The notes: generated by a model not told the origin, from the sequence alone. A stretch of 64,000 nt of DNA from Rheinheimera maricola (GCF_016918075.2 NZ_JAERPS020000001.1:186001-250000); one strand, 5' to 3'; shown: positions 1 through 9,658, numbered from the stretch's first letter. Numbers and translations are program-made.

Positions 1-2
1 AT

Positions 3-191
3 GTATCTTATGCTGATTTTGATAGCGATGGCGAGGTACACAACACCACCAGCCTGGGGTTTCGTTATGACTTTCACAGTTCGGCGGCGTTTAAGCTGCA
101 GTACGATAAAGTGGAGGACAATGGCTACGACGGCCTGATGGTGGCTGGCGACAGCGATTCTGTAACCTTTGGTATCGATTTAGTCTTTTAG
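3..191 (+). CDS. C-terminal end of a probable outer-membrane beta-barrel protein (partial)
   Basis: This reading frame is open from the window edge to a TAG at 189-191, giving the last 62 residues of a protein whose start lies outside the window. The translation alternates polar and hydrophobic residues and is rich in Gly, Asp and Tyr (for example SLGFRYDF and VTFGIDLVF). It ends in Phe after a beta-strand-like segment, as outer-membrane barrel proteins do for BAM recognition. The stop codon overlaps the AGGAGG ribosome-binding site of the next gene, so the two are probably co-transcribed and translationally coupled. A porin-like role is inferred from these features alone; the family cannot be named from this fragment. 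Confidence 0.6.
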   Translation, partial: VSYADFDSDGEVHNTTSLGFRYDFHSSAAFKLQYDKVEDNGYDGLMVAGDSDSVTFGIDLVF

Positions 192-199
192 GAGGCGCT

Positions 200-610
200 A
201 TGAAAACGCTATTCGTTGTTTCATTGTTGTTACTTCCGGTCAGTGTTAATGCCGCTATTGCTGTGGTGGTGCATCCGTCGAATCAAACTAGCCTGACGCA
301 GGATGATTTGGTGCGCTTGTATACCGGTAAATTGAGTGCCTTTCCGGATGGCAACTCAGCGGTGCCAGTGAACCTGGCCGATTCTGTGGCATTGCGGGCA
401 GATTTTGATCAAAAGGCTTTGGGGCGCTCATCCAGCCAGATTAAAGCTTACTGGTCAAAGTTGGTGTTTACCGGTAAGGGTACACCACCCAAAGAGGTGG
501 CGTCAGATAATGAAGTGCTGACGTTGGTAGCGAATAACCCTAACCTGATTGGTTATGTCAGTGCTGCGGCAGTGTCTGACAAGGTTAAGGTGTTGCTGAC
601 ATTAGAGTAA
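200..610 (+). CDS. small periplasmic phosphate-binding-like protein (PstS-like fold)
   Basis: The 136-residue product starts with a signal peptide ending near VNA at residue 18. It then shows the pattern of short PBP-like proteins usually labelled phosphate ABC transporter substrate-binding: a segment of the VVVHPSN type, TQDDLVRLYTGK, and GTPPKEVASDNEVL, ending in a conserved IGYVSAAAV stretch. At half the length of true PstS it has one lobe at most, and no pstCAB genes lie nearby. An AGGAGG site 5 bases before the ATG overlaps the stop of the preceding barrel protein, so the pair probably works together in the envelope. Ligand and role are unproven; phosphate binding is only the family label. 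Confidence 0.75.
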   Translation: MKTLFVVSLLLLPVSVNAAIAVVVHPSNQTSLTQDDLVRLYTGKLSAFPDGNSAVPVNLADSVALRADFDQKALGRSSSQIKAYWSKLVFTGKGTPPKEVASDNEVLTLVANNPNLIGYVSAAAVSDKVKVLLTLE

Positions 611-617
611 CGCTAAC

Positions 618-636
618 GGGCCGGCGATGCCGGCCC
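618..636. terminator. bidirectional stem-loop terminator
   Basis: A perfect 8-bp inverted repeat (GGGCCGGC and GCCGGCCC) with a 3-base loop lies between two convergent genes. It is followed on the plus strand by AATTCTTT. It can serve both directions, although the T-runs are short. Confidence 0.6.
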
Positions 637-643
637 GAATTCT

Positions 644-2047
644 TTACAGCACTGGTTGCACCGCAGCGCCATAGTCAAACACCACAGCTAATACCAGCAC
701 CAACGCTGCTGCTGCCAGAAGTTTCAACAATAGCGGCATACAGAAACGGAACCAGTGGCCATACGGCACGCCGGCGATGCCAATAATGCCCATTAGCACA
801 GCATTGGTGGGGATAATCATATTGGAAAACCCATCACCGAACTGATACGCCAACACCGCCACCTGACGCGGAATGTCTAGCAAATCACTCAGCGGTACCA
901 TCAATGGCATAGTGACATAAGCCTGACCGCTGCCAGAGGGGATAAAGAAATTCAGTAAGGTTTGAATTATAAGCATGCCAACCGCCGCAGCCTCTGCGCC
1001 AACGTAAGACAGCGGCATCGACATAGCATTAACCAGTGAATGTAGAATTTGGCCATCTTCCATCACCAGCGAAATGCCGCGGGCAACGCCAATTAACATG
1101 GCGGTGGTGGTCAGCTCCATGGCGCCATCAATAAACTTTTGTGCCGCCGTATCAGCAGTAATACGGCCGATTAGCGCAGTAAACAACCCCCAGGCAATAA
1201 AGCAGGCGCTTAATTCATATAAGTACCAGCCATGCACCCTTATACCGTAAGCTACCAGCGCGATGGTACCGACAAAGCTGGCGAGGATCAGTTTATGATT
1301 CCAGGCCAACGCTGGGTAGGTCGCTGGTAATTTATCGCCAAGCGGGCAGGGTAAATCGGCCACCATAGAGTTGGCAGGATCGGCCAAGACTTTTTTCGCG
1401 TAGCTCCAGACATGATGAAAGCCAATCAGCACAAAGGGCAGGAAGATAGCGAACCTTAACCAATTACCTGACAATGGCGGCACATCGGCGATTTGCTGGG
1501 CAATAATCACGGTAAACGGATTAATGGCTGATACGCCATAACCAATACCGTAGCCGGCCACCGTCATACCCACTGCGGTCATTGCATCCAAGCGCATGGC
1601 TTTACACAATGCCACTAAAATAAGCACAAAGGGAATATACTCACCGGCCGTACCTATGGCGCTGGACGCCATAGCAAAACAAAACACCACCATAAAAATC
1701 AGCATGTGCGGTTTTTCGCCAAACCGGGTTAGTAACCGGCCAATTAACGCATCTACCGTACCGGTGGCGCGGGCAATCGACAGCACGCCGCCCAGTATCA
1801 TGACAAAGAAAATAACATCCTGGGCACTGGCAAAGGCGCGGGGGATCGCGGTAAGTAATTGCCAGGGCGTTAAATACTGCCGCTCTTCAACCAGTGTAAA
1901 GGTACCAGGGATAACTGCATTGCGGCCATTAGCCAGCGTTTGGGTTTCAAAAAAACCTTGTGGTACCAGCCAGGTGGCAATCATTGCTAGCACCATCATG
2001 GCGAATAACAGCGTTAGGGTGTGGGGTACCCGTAAAATTTTGTTCAT
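644..2047 (-). CDS. YfcC family (DcuC-like) inner-membrane transporter
   Basis: The 467-residue protein is strongly hydrophobic, with about 11-12 membrane segments. Its N-terminus (a short cytoplasmic start, a first helix, then VPQGFFE) is typical of the YfcC/C4-dicarboxylate anaerobic carrier family (Pfam DcuC). Conserved family stretches include AIGTAGEY, the GYGVSAINPFTV region near residue 170 and the FIPSGSGQA motif around 370. Family members are predicted ion-coupled carriers for carboxylates, amino acids or peptides; the substrate here cannot be read from sequence. It converges with the upstream PstS-like gene at a shared hairpin. The 136 bases upstream hold its promoter and the divergent gene's leader. 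Confidence 0.85.
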   Translation of the reverse strand: MNKILRVPHTLTLLFAMMVLAMIATWLVPQGFFETQTLANGRNAVIPGTFTLVEERQYLTPWQLLTAIPRAFASAQDVIFFVMILGGVLSIARATGTVDALIGRLLTRFGEKPHMLIFMVVFCFAMASSAIGTAGEYIPFVLILVALCKAMRLDAMTAVGMTVAGYGIGYGVSAINPFTVIIAQQIADVPPLSGNWLRFAIFLPFVLIGFHHVWSYAKKVLADPANSMVADLPCPLGDKLPATYPALAWNHKLILASFVGTIALVAYGIRVHGWYLYELSACFIAWGLFTALIGRITADTAAQKFIDGAMELTTTAMLIGVARGISLVMEDGQILHSLVNAMSMPLSYVGAEAAAVGMLIIQTLLNFFIPSGSGQAYVTMPLMVPLSDLLDIPRQVAVLAYQFGDGFSNMIIPTNAVLMGIIGIAGVPYGHWFRFCMPLLLKLLAAAALVLVLAVVFDYGAAVQPVL

Positions 2048-2249
2048 AAAAACTGACCCATTTTATTTTTTATATTTGTTGCTCTGCGGCTTAGCGCGAG
2101 GCGCCACAGTCTACCCGAGACTGCCAAGCAGGACAAATTTTGCCGCGAAGCGGAAACTTTGTTAATAACCCGCAAGCGCCCGCTTGCCTGAGCAGCGCAG
2201 TTTGTATAGGCTTGCGCCTTTATTTGCTTACCATCTGCCGGAGCCTGTC

Positions 2250-4274
2250 TTGGTCTTGTTTGCCCTGACGATATTTTTAAGCGCTGCCTTGTTGTTTTTG
2301 CTGCAGCCGATGCTGGCCAAGCATCTATTACCGTATTTTGGTGGCGGTGCCGCTGTCTGGACTGCCTGTATGCTGTTTTTTCAAATCATGCTGCTGGCGG
2401 GTTATGTTTACGCCCATGTTATCTGTCGCTATTTGGTACCGATACAACAACGTGCAGTGCATTGCTTGCTAATGTTGCTGGCGGTAATGGCATTGTCGCT
2501 TATGGTACAACCTGACATTATTGCCTTTACTGCTGCCGGGCCACTTAGCGGCATCATTATGTTCTTATTCGTTACTGTTGGTTTGCCTTACTTGGTGTTG
2601 TCTGCCACCGGGCCACTCCTGCAGCACTGGTTTGCCGGCCGTTATATCGGCCGCTCGCCTTATCGTTTGTATGCACTGTCTAATATCGGCTCACTGGGTG
2701 GCTTGTTGGCCTATCCATTTTTACTTGAGCCCTGGTTAACCTTGGCGACGCAACGACAGCTGTGGCTTGCTGGCTATGGTGTATTTACGTTGTGCTGTCT
2801 GGCACTGACTGTAACGCAGTTGCCTAAGTTAGCGCAGGGCTATCGGGCGCAGGCGGTGAAGCTGGGACAGGGCACGGCATTACACTGGTTATTGTTATCG
2901 GCATTTGGGGTGGTGTTGTTGTTAGCCGTGACGCAGCAATTGACGCAAAACGTGCCGCCGGTGCCGTTTTTATGGGTAGTACCACTGGCGCTGTATTTGC
3001 TTAGCTACATTATCGTGTTTAACAAGCCCGGCTGGTATCAGGGCGCAATATGGCGTTATCTGTTTGGCTTAAGTTTGGCGTTCGCGTTAATGCTATTTTA
3101 CTTCGGTGGCAGTTTTGATTTATGGTCAAAGCTGGTGCTTTATCTGGTGATTTTATTTAGCGGGTGCATGCTGTGCCATGGTGAGTTGGCACGACTAAAA
3201 CCGCAGCCGGCATCTTTGACCGGTTTTTACTTAGTACTGGCCGCCGGTGGTGCACTGGGCAGCGCGGTGGTAAACCTGCTGGCGCCGGAGGTATTTAGTC
3301 ACTATTGGGAGTTTTTACTAGTGCTGGCGTTAATTGCCCTGCTGCTGCAGGTGCGTCAGCCACCGCAACCGGCCTGGCATACGCCGTTATGGTTGCTGGG
3401 TATCGGGCTGTTCGCTGTCACTGCCGTGGCGCTGCAATGGCAATTTGGCCAGCATAATGTCTACAGCAGCCGCAATTTTTACGGCAGCCTGGTCGTGCGG
3501 GATCTGCAAATCAATGGCCAGCTGCAACGCCAGTTAATTGATGGCACCACCAGCCATGGCGCGCAATATCTGGATACAGAGCTGGCGCGCCAGCCGCAAA
3601 GCTATTACCGCCAGGGCACTGGCGCGGCGCTGGCCTTGCAGCATTTTATTCCGGCAGCAATAACGCGTAGCAGCCAGCAATTACAGCAACGCCATATTGG
3701 TCTGGTTGGCTTGGGCAGTGGCGCACTGGCGGCATATGGCACGCCACAACATAGCATGTTGTTTTACGAGATAAACCCGGATGTTATTAAGGTCGCCAAG
3801 GAATACTTTAGTTATCTGGCTGACAGCAGCGCGCAAATTGAAATTGTACCGGGTGATGCCAGGCTAACGCTGGCTGAGCAATTGGCCAACGGCAGCCAAC
3901 AGTTTGACATTCTGGTACTGGATGCTTTTAGCAGCGACAGTATTCCGCAGCATTTGCTTACGCTTGAGGCAATGCAGCTGTATTGGCAGCATCTGCAATC
4001 CGATGGTGTATTGGCGGTGCATGTGTCGAATAATTACCTGGATTTAACCAGTCTGTTGCGCAATCAGGCCGCTCAGCTGGGTATGCAGGCTATTTTTATC
4101 GCCACACCGGCGGCAGGGCTAAACCCGGCCGCACAATGGGTGTTAATAACGTCGAACAGCCGTTTCATAAAGCAAGCGGCGATACAGCAAGCTGTGCGTG
4201 CCTGGCCAAGCGCTTTGCAAAGCGCTGTTAGTTGGACAGATCAGCGCAGTAACCTGCTGCAGGTGTTGAAATAA
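2250..4274 (+). CDS. fused multi-pass membrane / spermidine synthase-like methyltransferase-fold protein
   Basis: The product has roughly 11-12 membrane helices in its first 400 residues. The soluble C-terminal third has a spermidine-synthase fold: a nucleotide-binding loop LVGLGSG near residue 485, an acidic EINPDV strand end and the DAFSSDSIP motif near residue 570. This layout matches the group annotated as fused MFS/spermidine synthase. Whether these proteins make polyamines is not established. The frame is open from a TTG at 2184, but TTG at 2250 is preferred because GGAG sits 6 bases before it and translation would begin just before the first helix, as in the family. It converges with putA, with only 5 bases between the two stops. 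Confidence 0.82.
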   Translation: MVLFALTIFLSAALLFLLQPMLAKHLLPYFGGGAAVWTACMLFFQIMLLAGYVYAHVICRYLVPIQQRAVHCLLMLLAVMALSLMVQPDIIAFTAAGPLSGIIMFLFVTVGLPYLVLSATGPLLQHWFAGRYIGRSPYRLYALSNIGSLGGLLAYPFLLEPWLTLATQRQLWLAGYGVFTLCCLALTVTQLPKLAQGYRAQAVKLGQGTALHWLLLSAFGVVLLLAVTQQLTQNVPPVPFLWVVPLALYLLSYIIVFNKPGWYQGAIWRYLFGLSLAFALMLFYFGGSFDLWSKLVLYLVILFSGCMLCHGELARLKPQPASLTGFYLVLAAGGALGSAVVNLLAPEVFSHYWEFLLVLALIALLLQVRQPPQPAWHTPLWLLGIGLFAVTAVALQWQFGQHNVYSSRNFYGSLVVRDLQINGQLQRQLIDGTTSHGAQYLDTELARQPQSYYRQGTGAALALQHFIPAAITRSSQQLQQRHIGLVGLGSGALAAYGTPQHSMLFYEINPDVIKVAKEYFSYLADSSAQIEIVPGDARLTLAEQLANGSQQFDILVLDAFSSDSIPQHLLTLEAMQLYWQHLQSDGVLAVHVSNNYLDLTSLLRNQAAQLGMQAIFIATPAAGLNPAAQWVLITSNSRFIKQAAIQQAVRAWPSALQSAVSWTDQRSNLLQVLK

Positions 4275-4279
4275 CGGTG

Positions 4280-7200
4280 TTACTCATCGTCTTCCACCAT
4301 GGTCATCAATGAGGTATTTCCGCCTGATGCCGTGGTATCGATACTGATAGTTTTTTCAGTTACCAGGCGTTTGATCAGCGTGTCGTAGTACTCGGCGCTG
4401 ATCACCGGCAAGATAGCACCATCACGCTGCGCCAATTGCTGGCTGAAGTAGCCTAAGCGGGATGAGCGCGCCGCTACTACCGCACCGGCTAAATGCGGGT
4501 GCGCCAAAATGGCTTGCAGCTGATCCGGTTTGGCTACCTGAAATACCCCGGCAGCCACGCCGGTAGCGATAAACTTGTCTTTAAACGCCATGGCTTCTTC
4601 ATAGAATAACTCAGAAGCGACGGTAATTACGGTATTACCGGCTGCCAGTGCAGTAATAATGGATATAGCCCAGAAGTTAAACGAGGTGCTTTTATCGGCG
4701 TAACACACTACACAACCGCGCGGCTCAATATGCAGCGTATTCGACTCGCCAGTAGGGCCTGGCAGGGTGGTACACTTGCGCATATGTTTTTCCAGCTGGT
4801 TTAGCTGGGTGCGGGCATCGGCCAGGGTTAGGGCTAAATCGTCGGCCAGCTCATCGATAATATCTACCGTGGCAATTTTTGCCAGCAATTGCCGCACGGC
4901 CGATACGCGGTCATTCAGTGGCGTAGCGCGCCATATTTTTTCATCCCGCAGTGAGTTAGCCATCAGCTGTTGCACTTTGGCATCAGCATCGGGGTTATGG
5001 TGCAGGCTCAGCTCGTCCGGGCTTAAGTTAGTCATTTGCACATTGTCCGGCGAGGCTTTCTCTTTTACCAGGCGCAGTAAGTAATTCGGCCCGCCGGCTT
5101 TAGGTCCGGTACCGGACAAACCGCGGCCGCCAAACGGTTGGGCACCGACAATGGCACCAATCATATTACGGTTTATATACACATTACCGGCGCGCGACAT
5201 TTTTGCCAGGTAATTGCAGCGGTCTTCAATGCGCGAATGAATGCCCATAGTCAGGCCGTAGCCGGTGGCATTGATCTGGTCGATAACCTGATCCAGCTCA
5301 CTGGCTTTAAAGCGGATCACATGTACGCAGGGGCCAAATACTTCACGTTTCAGCAGCGATAAATCACTGATTTCGTACAAGCGTGGCGCAAAGAAATAGG
5401 CGCCGTTTTCAGCGTTATCCGGAATATCGCACTGGTAGTGCAAGGTGGCTTTATCTTTTAAATATTCAACGTGCTGTTGCAGGTTTTTCAGTGCTTTTTC
5501 GTCTATTACCGGGCCAATGTCCGTGCTAAGCCAGGCCGGGTCGCCCACATGCAGCTGCTCAAGTGCGCCCTTTAGCATGTCGATAATGCCGTCTGCGACA
5601 TCCTGCTGAATAAACAATACCCTAAGCGCCGAGCAGCGCTGGCCGGCACTTTGAAAGCCCGAGCTTATCACATCGTCGACCACTTGCTCTGGCAGGGCGG
5701 TGGAGTCGACTATCATGCAGTTTTGGCCGCCGGTTTCAGCAATCAGCGGTACCTGTAAATCATTACGCTGCGCTAAGGTACGAGATATCAGGCTGCCTGT
5801 TTCGGTTGAGCCGGTAAACATCACTGCCTGAATACGGCTGTCCGGCACTATGGTTTTACCCACGTCGCTACCGCGGGCAATGACGGCCTGCACCACATGC
5901 TCGGGTAAGCCGACTGCATGCATCAGTTCAATGGCGCGCAGCGCAATCAGGCTGGTTTGCTCGGCCGGTTTGGCAATAACGCTATTACCGGTAACAATGG
6001 CCGCCGCTACCTGGCCTAAAAATATCGCCAGCGGGAAATTCCACGGGCTGATACACAAAATAACGCCGCGCGGCTCAAAGCGCTCATCTTTAGCCAGCTC
6101 TTCTGCTCTTGCGGCATAGTAACGGCAAAAATCGACTGCTTCGCGCACTTCATCGATACCGTCTTGCGCTACCTTGCCGGCTTCTTTAATACAAATAGCC
6201 ACTAACTCATCGTGGTGGCGCTCAATAATATCGGCAATGCGGCGCAGTAAATTAGCACGCTCGGTTACCGGTATTTGTGACCAACTGGCGAAGGCGGTGT
6301 CGGCATTTTCCAGCAATTGCTGCATCTGCTCAGTGCTGTGGAGGCGCACATGGCCGATGATCTCGGTATGATTAGCCGGGTTTTTAACCGCAATGGCGCC
6401 ATCCGGCACTTGGTCAGCGGTCAGCAAATGTGTGCTAAACCAGTTATCCAGGTTAGCTTTAAACGCAGTCAGGCTGTCGACGTCGGTTAAATCCAAGCCT
6501 TTGGAGTTTGCCCGTTCCTTGCCGTATAAATCCAGCGGTAGCTTTATTTGCGTGTTGTATTTATTGCGCAGGCTTTGCAGGGTTTCAACCGGGTCCGGCA
6601 GCAAGGCTTCTACCGGCTGGCTGGTGTCGACGATAGCATTAACAAAAGAGGAGTTAGCGCCGTTTTCCAGCAAGCGGCGTACTAAATATGCCAGCAGGTT
6701 TTCATGCTCGCCCACCGGGGCATAGACGCGGCACTGAATTTTTTCACTGCTGACAATCTGGTCAAATAACGACTCGCCCATGCCGTGTAAGCGCTGAAAT
6801 TCAAAGCCGCTGTTATTGCCTTTGGCCACCTCTAAAATGGTGGCGGCAGTATAGGCGTTGTGGGTGGCAAACTGCGGGTATAGTACATCACGTGCTTCTA
6901 ACAGTTTAATAGCGCAGGCTTTATACGATACGTCAGTCGAGGCTTTACGGGTAAACACTGGAAAGTGATCCAGGCCTTTTTGCTGGGTAGTTTTAATCTC
7001 GGTGTCCCAATAGGCACCTTTAACCAGCCGTACCATTAGTTTGCGGTTTACCTTGCGGGCTAAGTCGGCCAGCCACTCTATAACAAAGATGGCGCGCTTT
7101 TGATACGCCTGCACTGCCAGGCCAAAGCCGGCCCAATCACCCAGCTCGTCGTCAGATAATATTGCTTCGATAATATCCAGCGAAATATCTAAGCGGTCGG

Positions 7201-8083
7201 CTTCTTCGGCATCCACGGTAAAGCCGATATCATAGCTTTTGGCCACCAGCACCAGTGCTTTTAGCTTGGGCAGCAGCTCGCTCATCACCCGCTCGCGGTG
7301 ACTAAATTCGTAGCGCGGATGAATCGCCGATAATTTAACTGAAATGCCGGGGCTTTTTATCGGCCCCTTGCCGTTAGCAGCTTTACCAATAGCATGGATA
7401 GCGGTTAAGTAGCTTTGGTAGTAGCGCTCGGCGTCGGCCATGGTGCGTGCACCTTCGCCCAGCATATCGTAGGAATAGACATAGCCTTTTTTCTCGGTGT
7501 CAAAAGCGCGCTCTATGGCATCGTCAATGTTGGTGCCCATAACAAACTGTTTGCCCATAATTTTCATGGCAAAGTTAACTGACTTACGGATCACCGGCTC
7601 GCCTAAGCGGCCCAGAGTTTTTTTCAGCACACCAAATTGCTGCGCCTTGGTTTTATCGTTGTAGTTCACCATTTTACCGGTAACTAATAAGCCCCAGGAC
7701 GAGGCATTAACAAACAGCGAGTCGCTGCTGCCCAAATGCGAGCTCCAGTCGCCTTTGGCCAGTTTGTCGCGGATAAGTGCTTCCTGGGTACTTTTATCCG
7801 GCACGCGAAGCAACGCTTCGGCCAGACACATTAGCACCACGCCTTCTTCGCTGGATAACGAAAACTCGTTTAACAGTGCATCAATACCACCCTGGCCATC
7901 CTGATCTTTACGAATGGTATGCACAATTTGCCTTGCCCGCTCCCAGGCGCGGCTGCGCGCTTTAACGCCCACCTCTGCCAGTGGCAGTAAATAATCAATC
8001 GCTGTGTTTTCGTCGATACGGTAGTAGTTACGGATCTTTTGTCTAAGCGGGCATTGGGTGGTTAAATCAGCATCAAATAGCAT
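4280..8083 (-). CDS. putA: bifunctional proline dehydrogenase / L-glutamate-gamma-semialdehyde dehydrogenase
   Basis: This 1267-residue enzyme oxidises proline to glutamate in two steps. The FAD-dependent PRODH barrel spans about 180-480, with YSYDMLGEGA, ISVKLSAIHPRYE, RLVKGAYWD and RLHGMGE. The NAD-dependent aldehyde dehydrogenase spans about 560-1010, with Glu in AETGGQN near 780 and the catalytic Cys in SAGQRCSA near 815. A third C-terminal ALDH-like region extends to the end, as in long PutAs. E. coli PutA is about 1320 residues and begins with a ribbon-helix-helix repressor domain. Here the protein begins directly with the alpha-helical arm, so it should not bind its own promoter. It is monocistronic, with a 220-base upstream region that contains inverted repeats. 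Confidence 0.95.
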   Translation of the reverse strand: MLFDADLTTQCPLRQKIRNYYRIDENTAIDYLLPLAEVGVKARSRAWERARQIVHTIRKDQDGQGGIDALLNEFSLSSEEGVVLMCLAEALLRVPDKSTQEALIRDKLAKGDWSSHLGSSDSLFVNASSWGLLVTGKMVNYNDKTKAQQFGVLKKTLGRLGEPVIRKSVNFAMKIMGKQFVMGTNIDDAIERAFDTEKKGYVYSYDMLGEGARTMADAERYYQSYLTAIHAIGKAANGKGPIKSPGISVKLSAIHPRYEFSHRERVMSELLPKLKALVLVAKSYDIGFTVDAEEADRLDISLDIIEAILSDDELGDWAGFGLAVQAYQKRAIFVIEWLADLARKVNRKLMVRLVKGAYWDTEIKTTQQKGLDHFPVFTRKASTDVSYKACAIKLLEARDVLYPQFATHNAYTAATILEVAKGNNSGFEFQRLHGMGESLFDQIVSSEKIQCRVYAPVGEHENLLAYLVRRLLENGANSSFVNAIVDTSQPVEALLPDPVETLQSLRNKYNTQIKLPLDLYGKERANSKGLDLTDVDSLTAFKANLDNWFSTHLLTADQVPDGAIAVKNPANHTEIIGHVRLHSTEQMQQLLENADTAFASWSQIPVTERANLLRRIADIIERHHDELVAICIKEAGKVAQDGIDEVREAVDFCRYYAARAEELAKDERFEPRGVILCISPWNFPLAIFLGQVAAAIVTGNSVIAKPAEQTSLIALRAIELMHAVGLPEHVVQAVIARGSDVGKTIVPDSRIQAVMFTGSTETGSLISRTLAQRNDLQVPLIAETGGQNCMIVDSTALPEQVVDDVISSGFQSAGQRCSALRVLFIQQDVADGIIDMLKGALEQLHVGDPAWLSTDIGPVIDEKALKNLQQHVEYLKDKATLHYQCDIPDNAENGAYFFAPRLYEISDLSLLKREVFGPCVHVIRFKASELDQVIDQINATGYGLTMGIHSRIEDRCNYLAKMSRAGNVYINRNMIGAIVGAQPFGGRGLSGTGPKAGGPNYLLRLVKEKASPDNVQMTNLSPDELSLHHNPDADAKVQQLMANSLRDEKIWRATPLNDRVSAVRQLLAKIATVDIIDELADDLALTLADARTQLNQLEKHMRKCTTLPGPTGESNTLHIEPRGCVVCYADKSTSFNFWAISIITALAAGNTVITVASELFYEEAMAFKDKFIATGVAAGVFQVAKPDQLQAILAHPHLAGAVVAARSSRLGYFSQQLAQRDGAILPVISAEYYDTLIKRLVTEKTISIDTTASGGNTSLMTMVEDDE

Positions 8084-8192
8084 AAATCAGCCTTTAGCAT
8101 GAGCATTGCAAAGTAAAACGCTGCAACGCCGGGTTAGCATTAATTACCCTTGGCATACTAAAGAAAAAGTCACAATATTGGCTGGTTTATTT

Positions 8193-8249
8193 TGCCATTA
8201 AGGCCATATTTAAAATGGCATTAATGTATTTTTACAGCATAAAATGCTG
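8193..8249 (-). promoter_or_regulatory. inverted repeats in the putA upstream region
   Basis: Two inverted repeats lie 110-170 bases upstream of putA. One pairs TGCCATT (8193-8199) with AATGGCA (8214-8220). The other is CAGCAT, AAA, ATGCTG (8235-8249). They are candidate operator sites for a separate regulator, because this PutA lacks its own DNA-binding domain. No -35/-10 pair is clear enough to call. The remaining intergenic sequence to 8305 shows nothing else. Confidence 0.3.
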
Positions 8250-8305
8250 CCTATTTTCTGTTAGGCCCCGCCTAATTGCTGGGTTATTTGCTTTGTGCCG
8301 TATTG

Positions 8306-8833
8306 TCATTGACACTGTTGCAGCCAAATCCACTGCTGAGCGCTAATCCCAATGCTGTTGGCAAACGCCATATACTCATCACACAGCGCTTTTGCCGGAG
8401 TTTTACTGCGTGCCAGCAGCCAGGCATAATCTATTGACGGGCCCACCACCAACGCCACACTGTAATCGTCGCTTAATCTTGCAATATTGTAACCGCCGTA
8501 AAACGGACCAAAAAACGACACTTTAAGGGCGCCGGTGTTACTGTCGCCAACAAAATACGCTTTACCCTCAGCTTGTTGCCAATCGCTTTCTTCGGCATTA
8601 AAGCCACGGTTAATCACCTGTACACCACCGTCGTCGCGCATGGCGTAGTTAGCAGTTACTTCGGTTAAGCCACGTTCAAAGCGGTGGTCCAGCCTGGCAA
8701 TTTCATGCCACTCCCCAAGGTAGCGATTAAGTTCAAACGGTGTTACCGGCGTAACGCCCGCTGGCGTGCCGGTGCAGCTTTGCAGTATAAGGCTGCTACC
8801 AAGCAGCAGGGCAAAACGTAGCAGAGTTTTCAT
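8306..8833 (-). CDS. blc: outer-membrane lipoprotein, Blc-type lipocalin
   Basis: The 175-residue precursor has a lipoprotein signal with lipobox LQSC, placing the acylated Cys at residue 20. The mature part is a bacterial lipocalin: the GxW motif appears as YLGEWHEIARLDHRFERG, followed by the family stretches VTANYAMRDDG and FFGPFYGGYNIARL, with AWLLARS near the C-terminus. Blc proteins sit in the outer membrane and bind lysophospholipids or fatty acids, and are linked in E. coli to envelope stress and stationary phase. The residue after the Cys is Thr, not Asp, which is compatible with outer-membrane sorting. The gene stands alone, with about 270 bases to the divergent DUF924 gene. Confidence 0.92.
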   Translation of the reverse strand: MKTLLRFALLLGSSLILQSCTGTPAGVTPVTPFELNRYLGEWHEIARLDHRFERGLTEVTANYAMRDDGGVQVINRGFNAEESDWQQAEGKAYFVGDSNTGALKVSFFGPFYGGYNIARLSDDYSVALVVGPSIDYAWLLARSKTPAKALCDEYMAFANSIGISAQQWIWLQQCQ

Positions 8834-9106
8834 CGCAACCTTCTAACTTTGTTATAGACAGCTGATATTACGCCGCTAAACCAGGTTTGTATCAAAACTT
8901 AGCCGGTGTTATGGCGCTAAATTGCAAAAGTTGCAAGCTTGCCGGTTGGGTGTCGCGGATAAAAGCCTTAGTTAGGGTGGCTGATGATGTAAGCAAGCAC
9001 TGAAAGTTGTGTAAGTTGCATTAAAGAGGGCAGATAAACATTAAAATTTGCGGCTAGCTAGGTTATAACAATGCTATGACTAAGGAATAACGCATTCAAG
9101 CGGCTT

Positions 9107-9658
9107 ATGCCAGGTATGACTATGGTTGAAACTGTGCTTGATTTTTGGTTTAAAGAAATTAGCCCCAAACAGTGGTGGGCGAAGGACGACGCTTTTGATC
9201 TGCTGATCAGCCAGCGCTTCTCTGCACTGCTGCAACAAGCGGCTGCGGGAGAGTTATTCGGTTGGCGCAGCAGTGCTCACGGTCGGTTGGCTGAGATTAT
9301 TGTGTTGGATCAGTTTTCGCGCAATATCTACCGCGATAAACCCACGGCTTTTGCTCAGGATGCAATAGCACTAGTGCTGGCACAGGAGGCGGTTCGTGTC
9401 AGGGCGATGCTGGAGCTGAATGCAGATGAAAGAAATTTTTTGCTGATGCCCTATATGCACAGTGAATCGGCGGTTATCCATAAACAAGCTGAGGTGCTTT
9501 TTAAGCAATTCGCTCCAGCGGCAAACTACGAGTTTGAATTAAAACACAAAGTGATTATTGACCGCTTTGGTCGTTATCCACATCGCAACAGTATTCTGGC
9601 TCGCACTTCAACCACAGAGGAAGCAGCATTTTTACGCCAGCCAGGCTCAGGTTTCTAG
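9107..9658 (+). CDS. DUF924 family protein
   Basis: The 183-residue soluble protein matches the DUF924 family throughout. It opens with VLDFWF, has WW near residue 25, and carries LAEIIVLDQFSRNIYRD, the PYMHSE stretch, and the family's closing FLRQPGSGF. The family is alpha-helical and TPR-like, with no assigned biochemical function. Three ATG codons open the frame (9107, 9116, 9122). The last has AGG 8 bases before it and gives the family-typical short N-terminus, so the true start may be 9122. The 270 bases upstream are A/T-rich and hold no gene or clear terminator. Confidence 0.85.
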   Translation: MPGMTMVETVLDFWFKEISPKQWWAKDDAFDLLISQRFSALLQQAAAGELFGWRSSAHGRLAEIIVLDQFSRNIYRDKPTAFAQDAIALVLAQEAVRVRAMLELNADERNFLLMPYMHSESAVIHKQAEVLFKQFAPAANYEFELKHKVIIDRFGRYPHRNSILARTSTTEEAAFLRQPGSGF

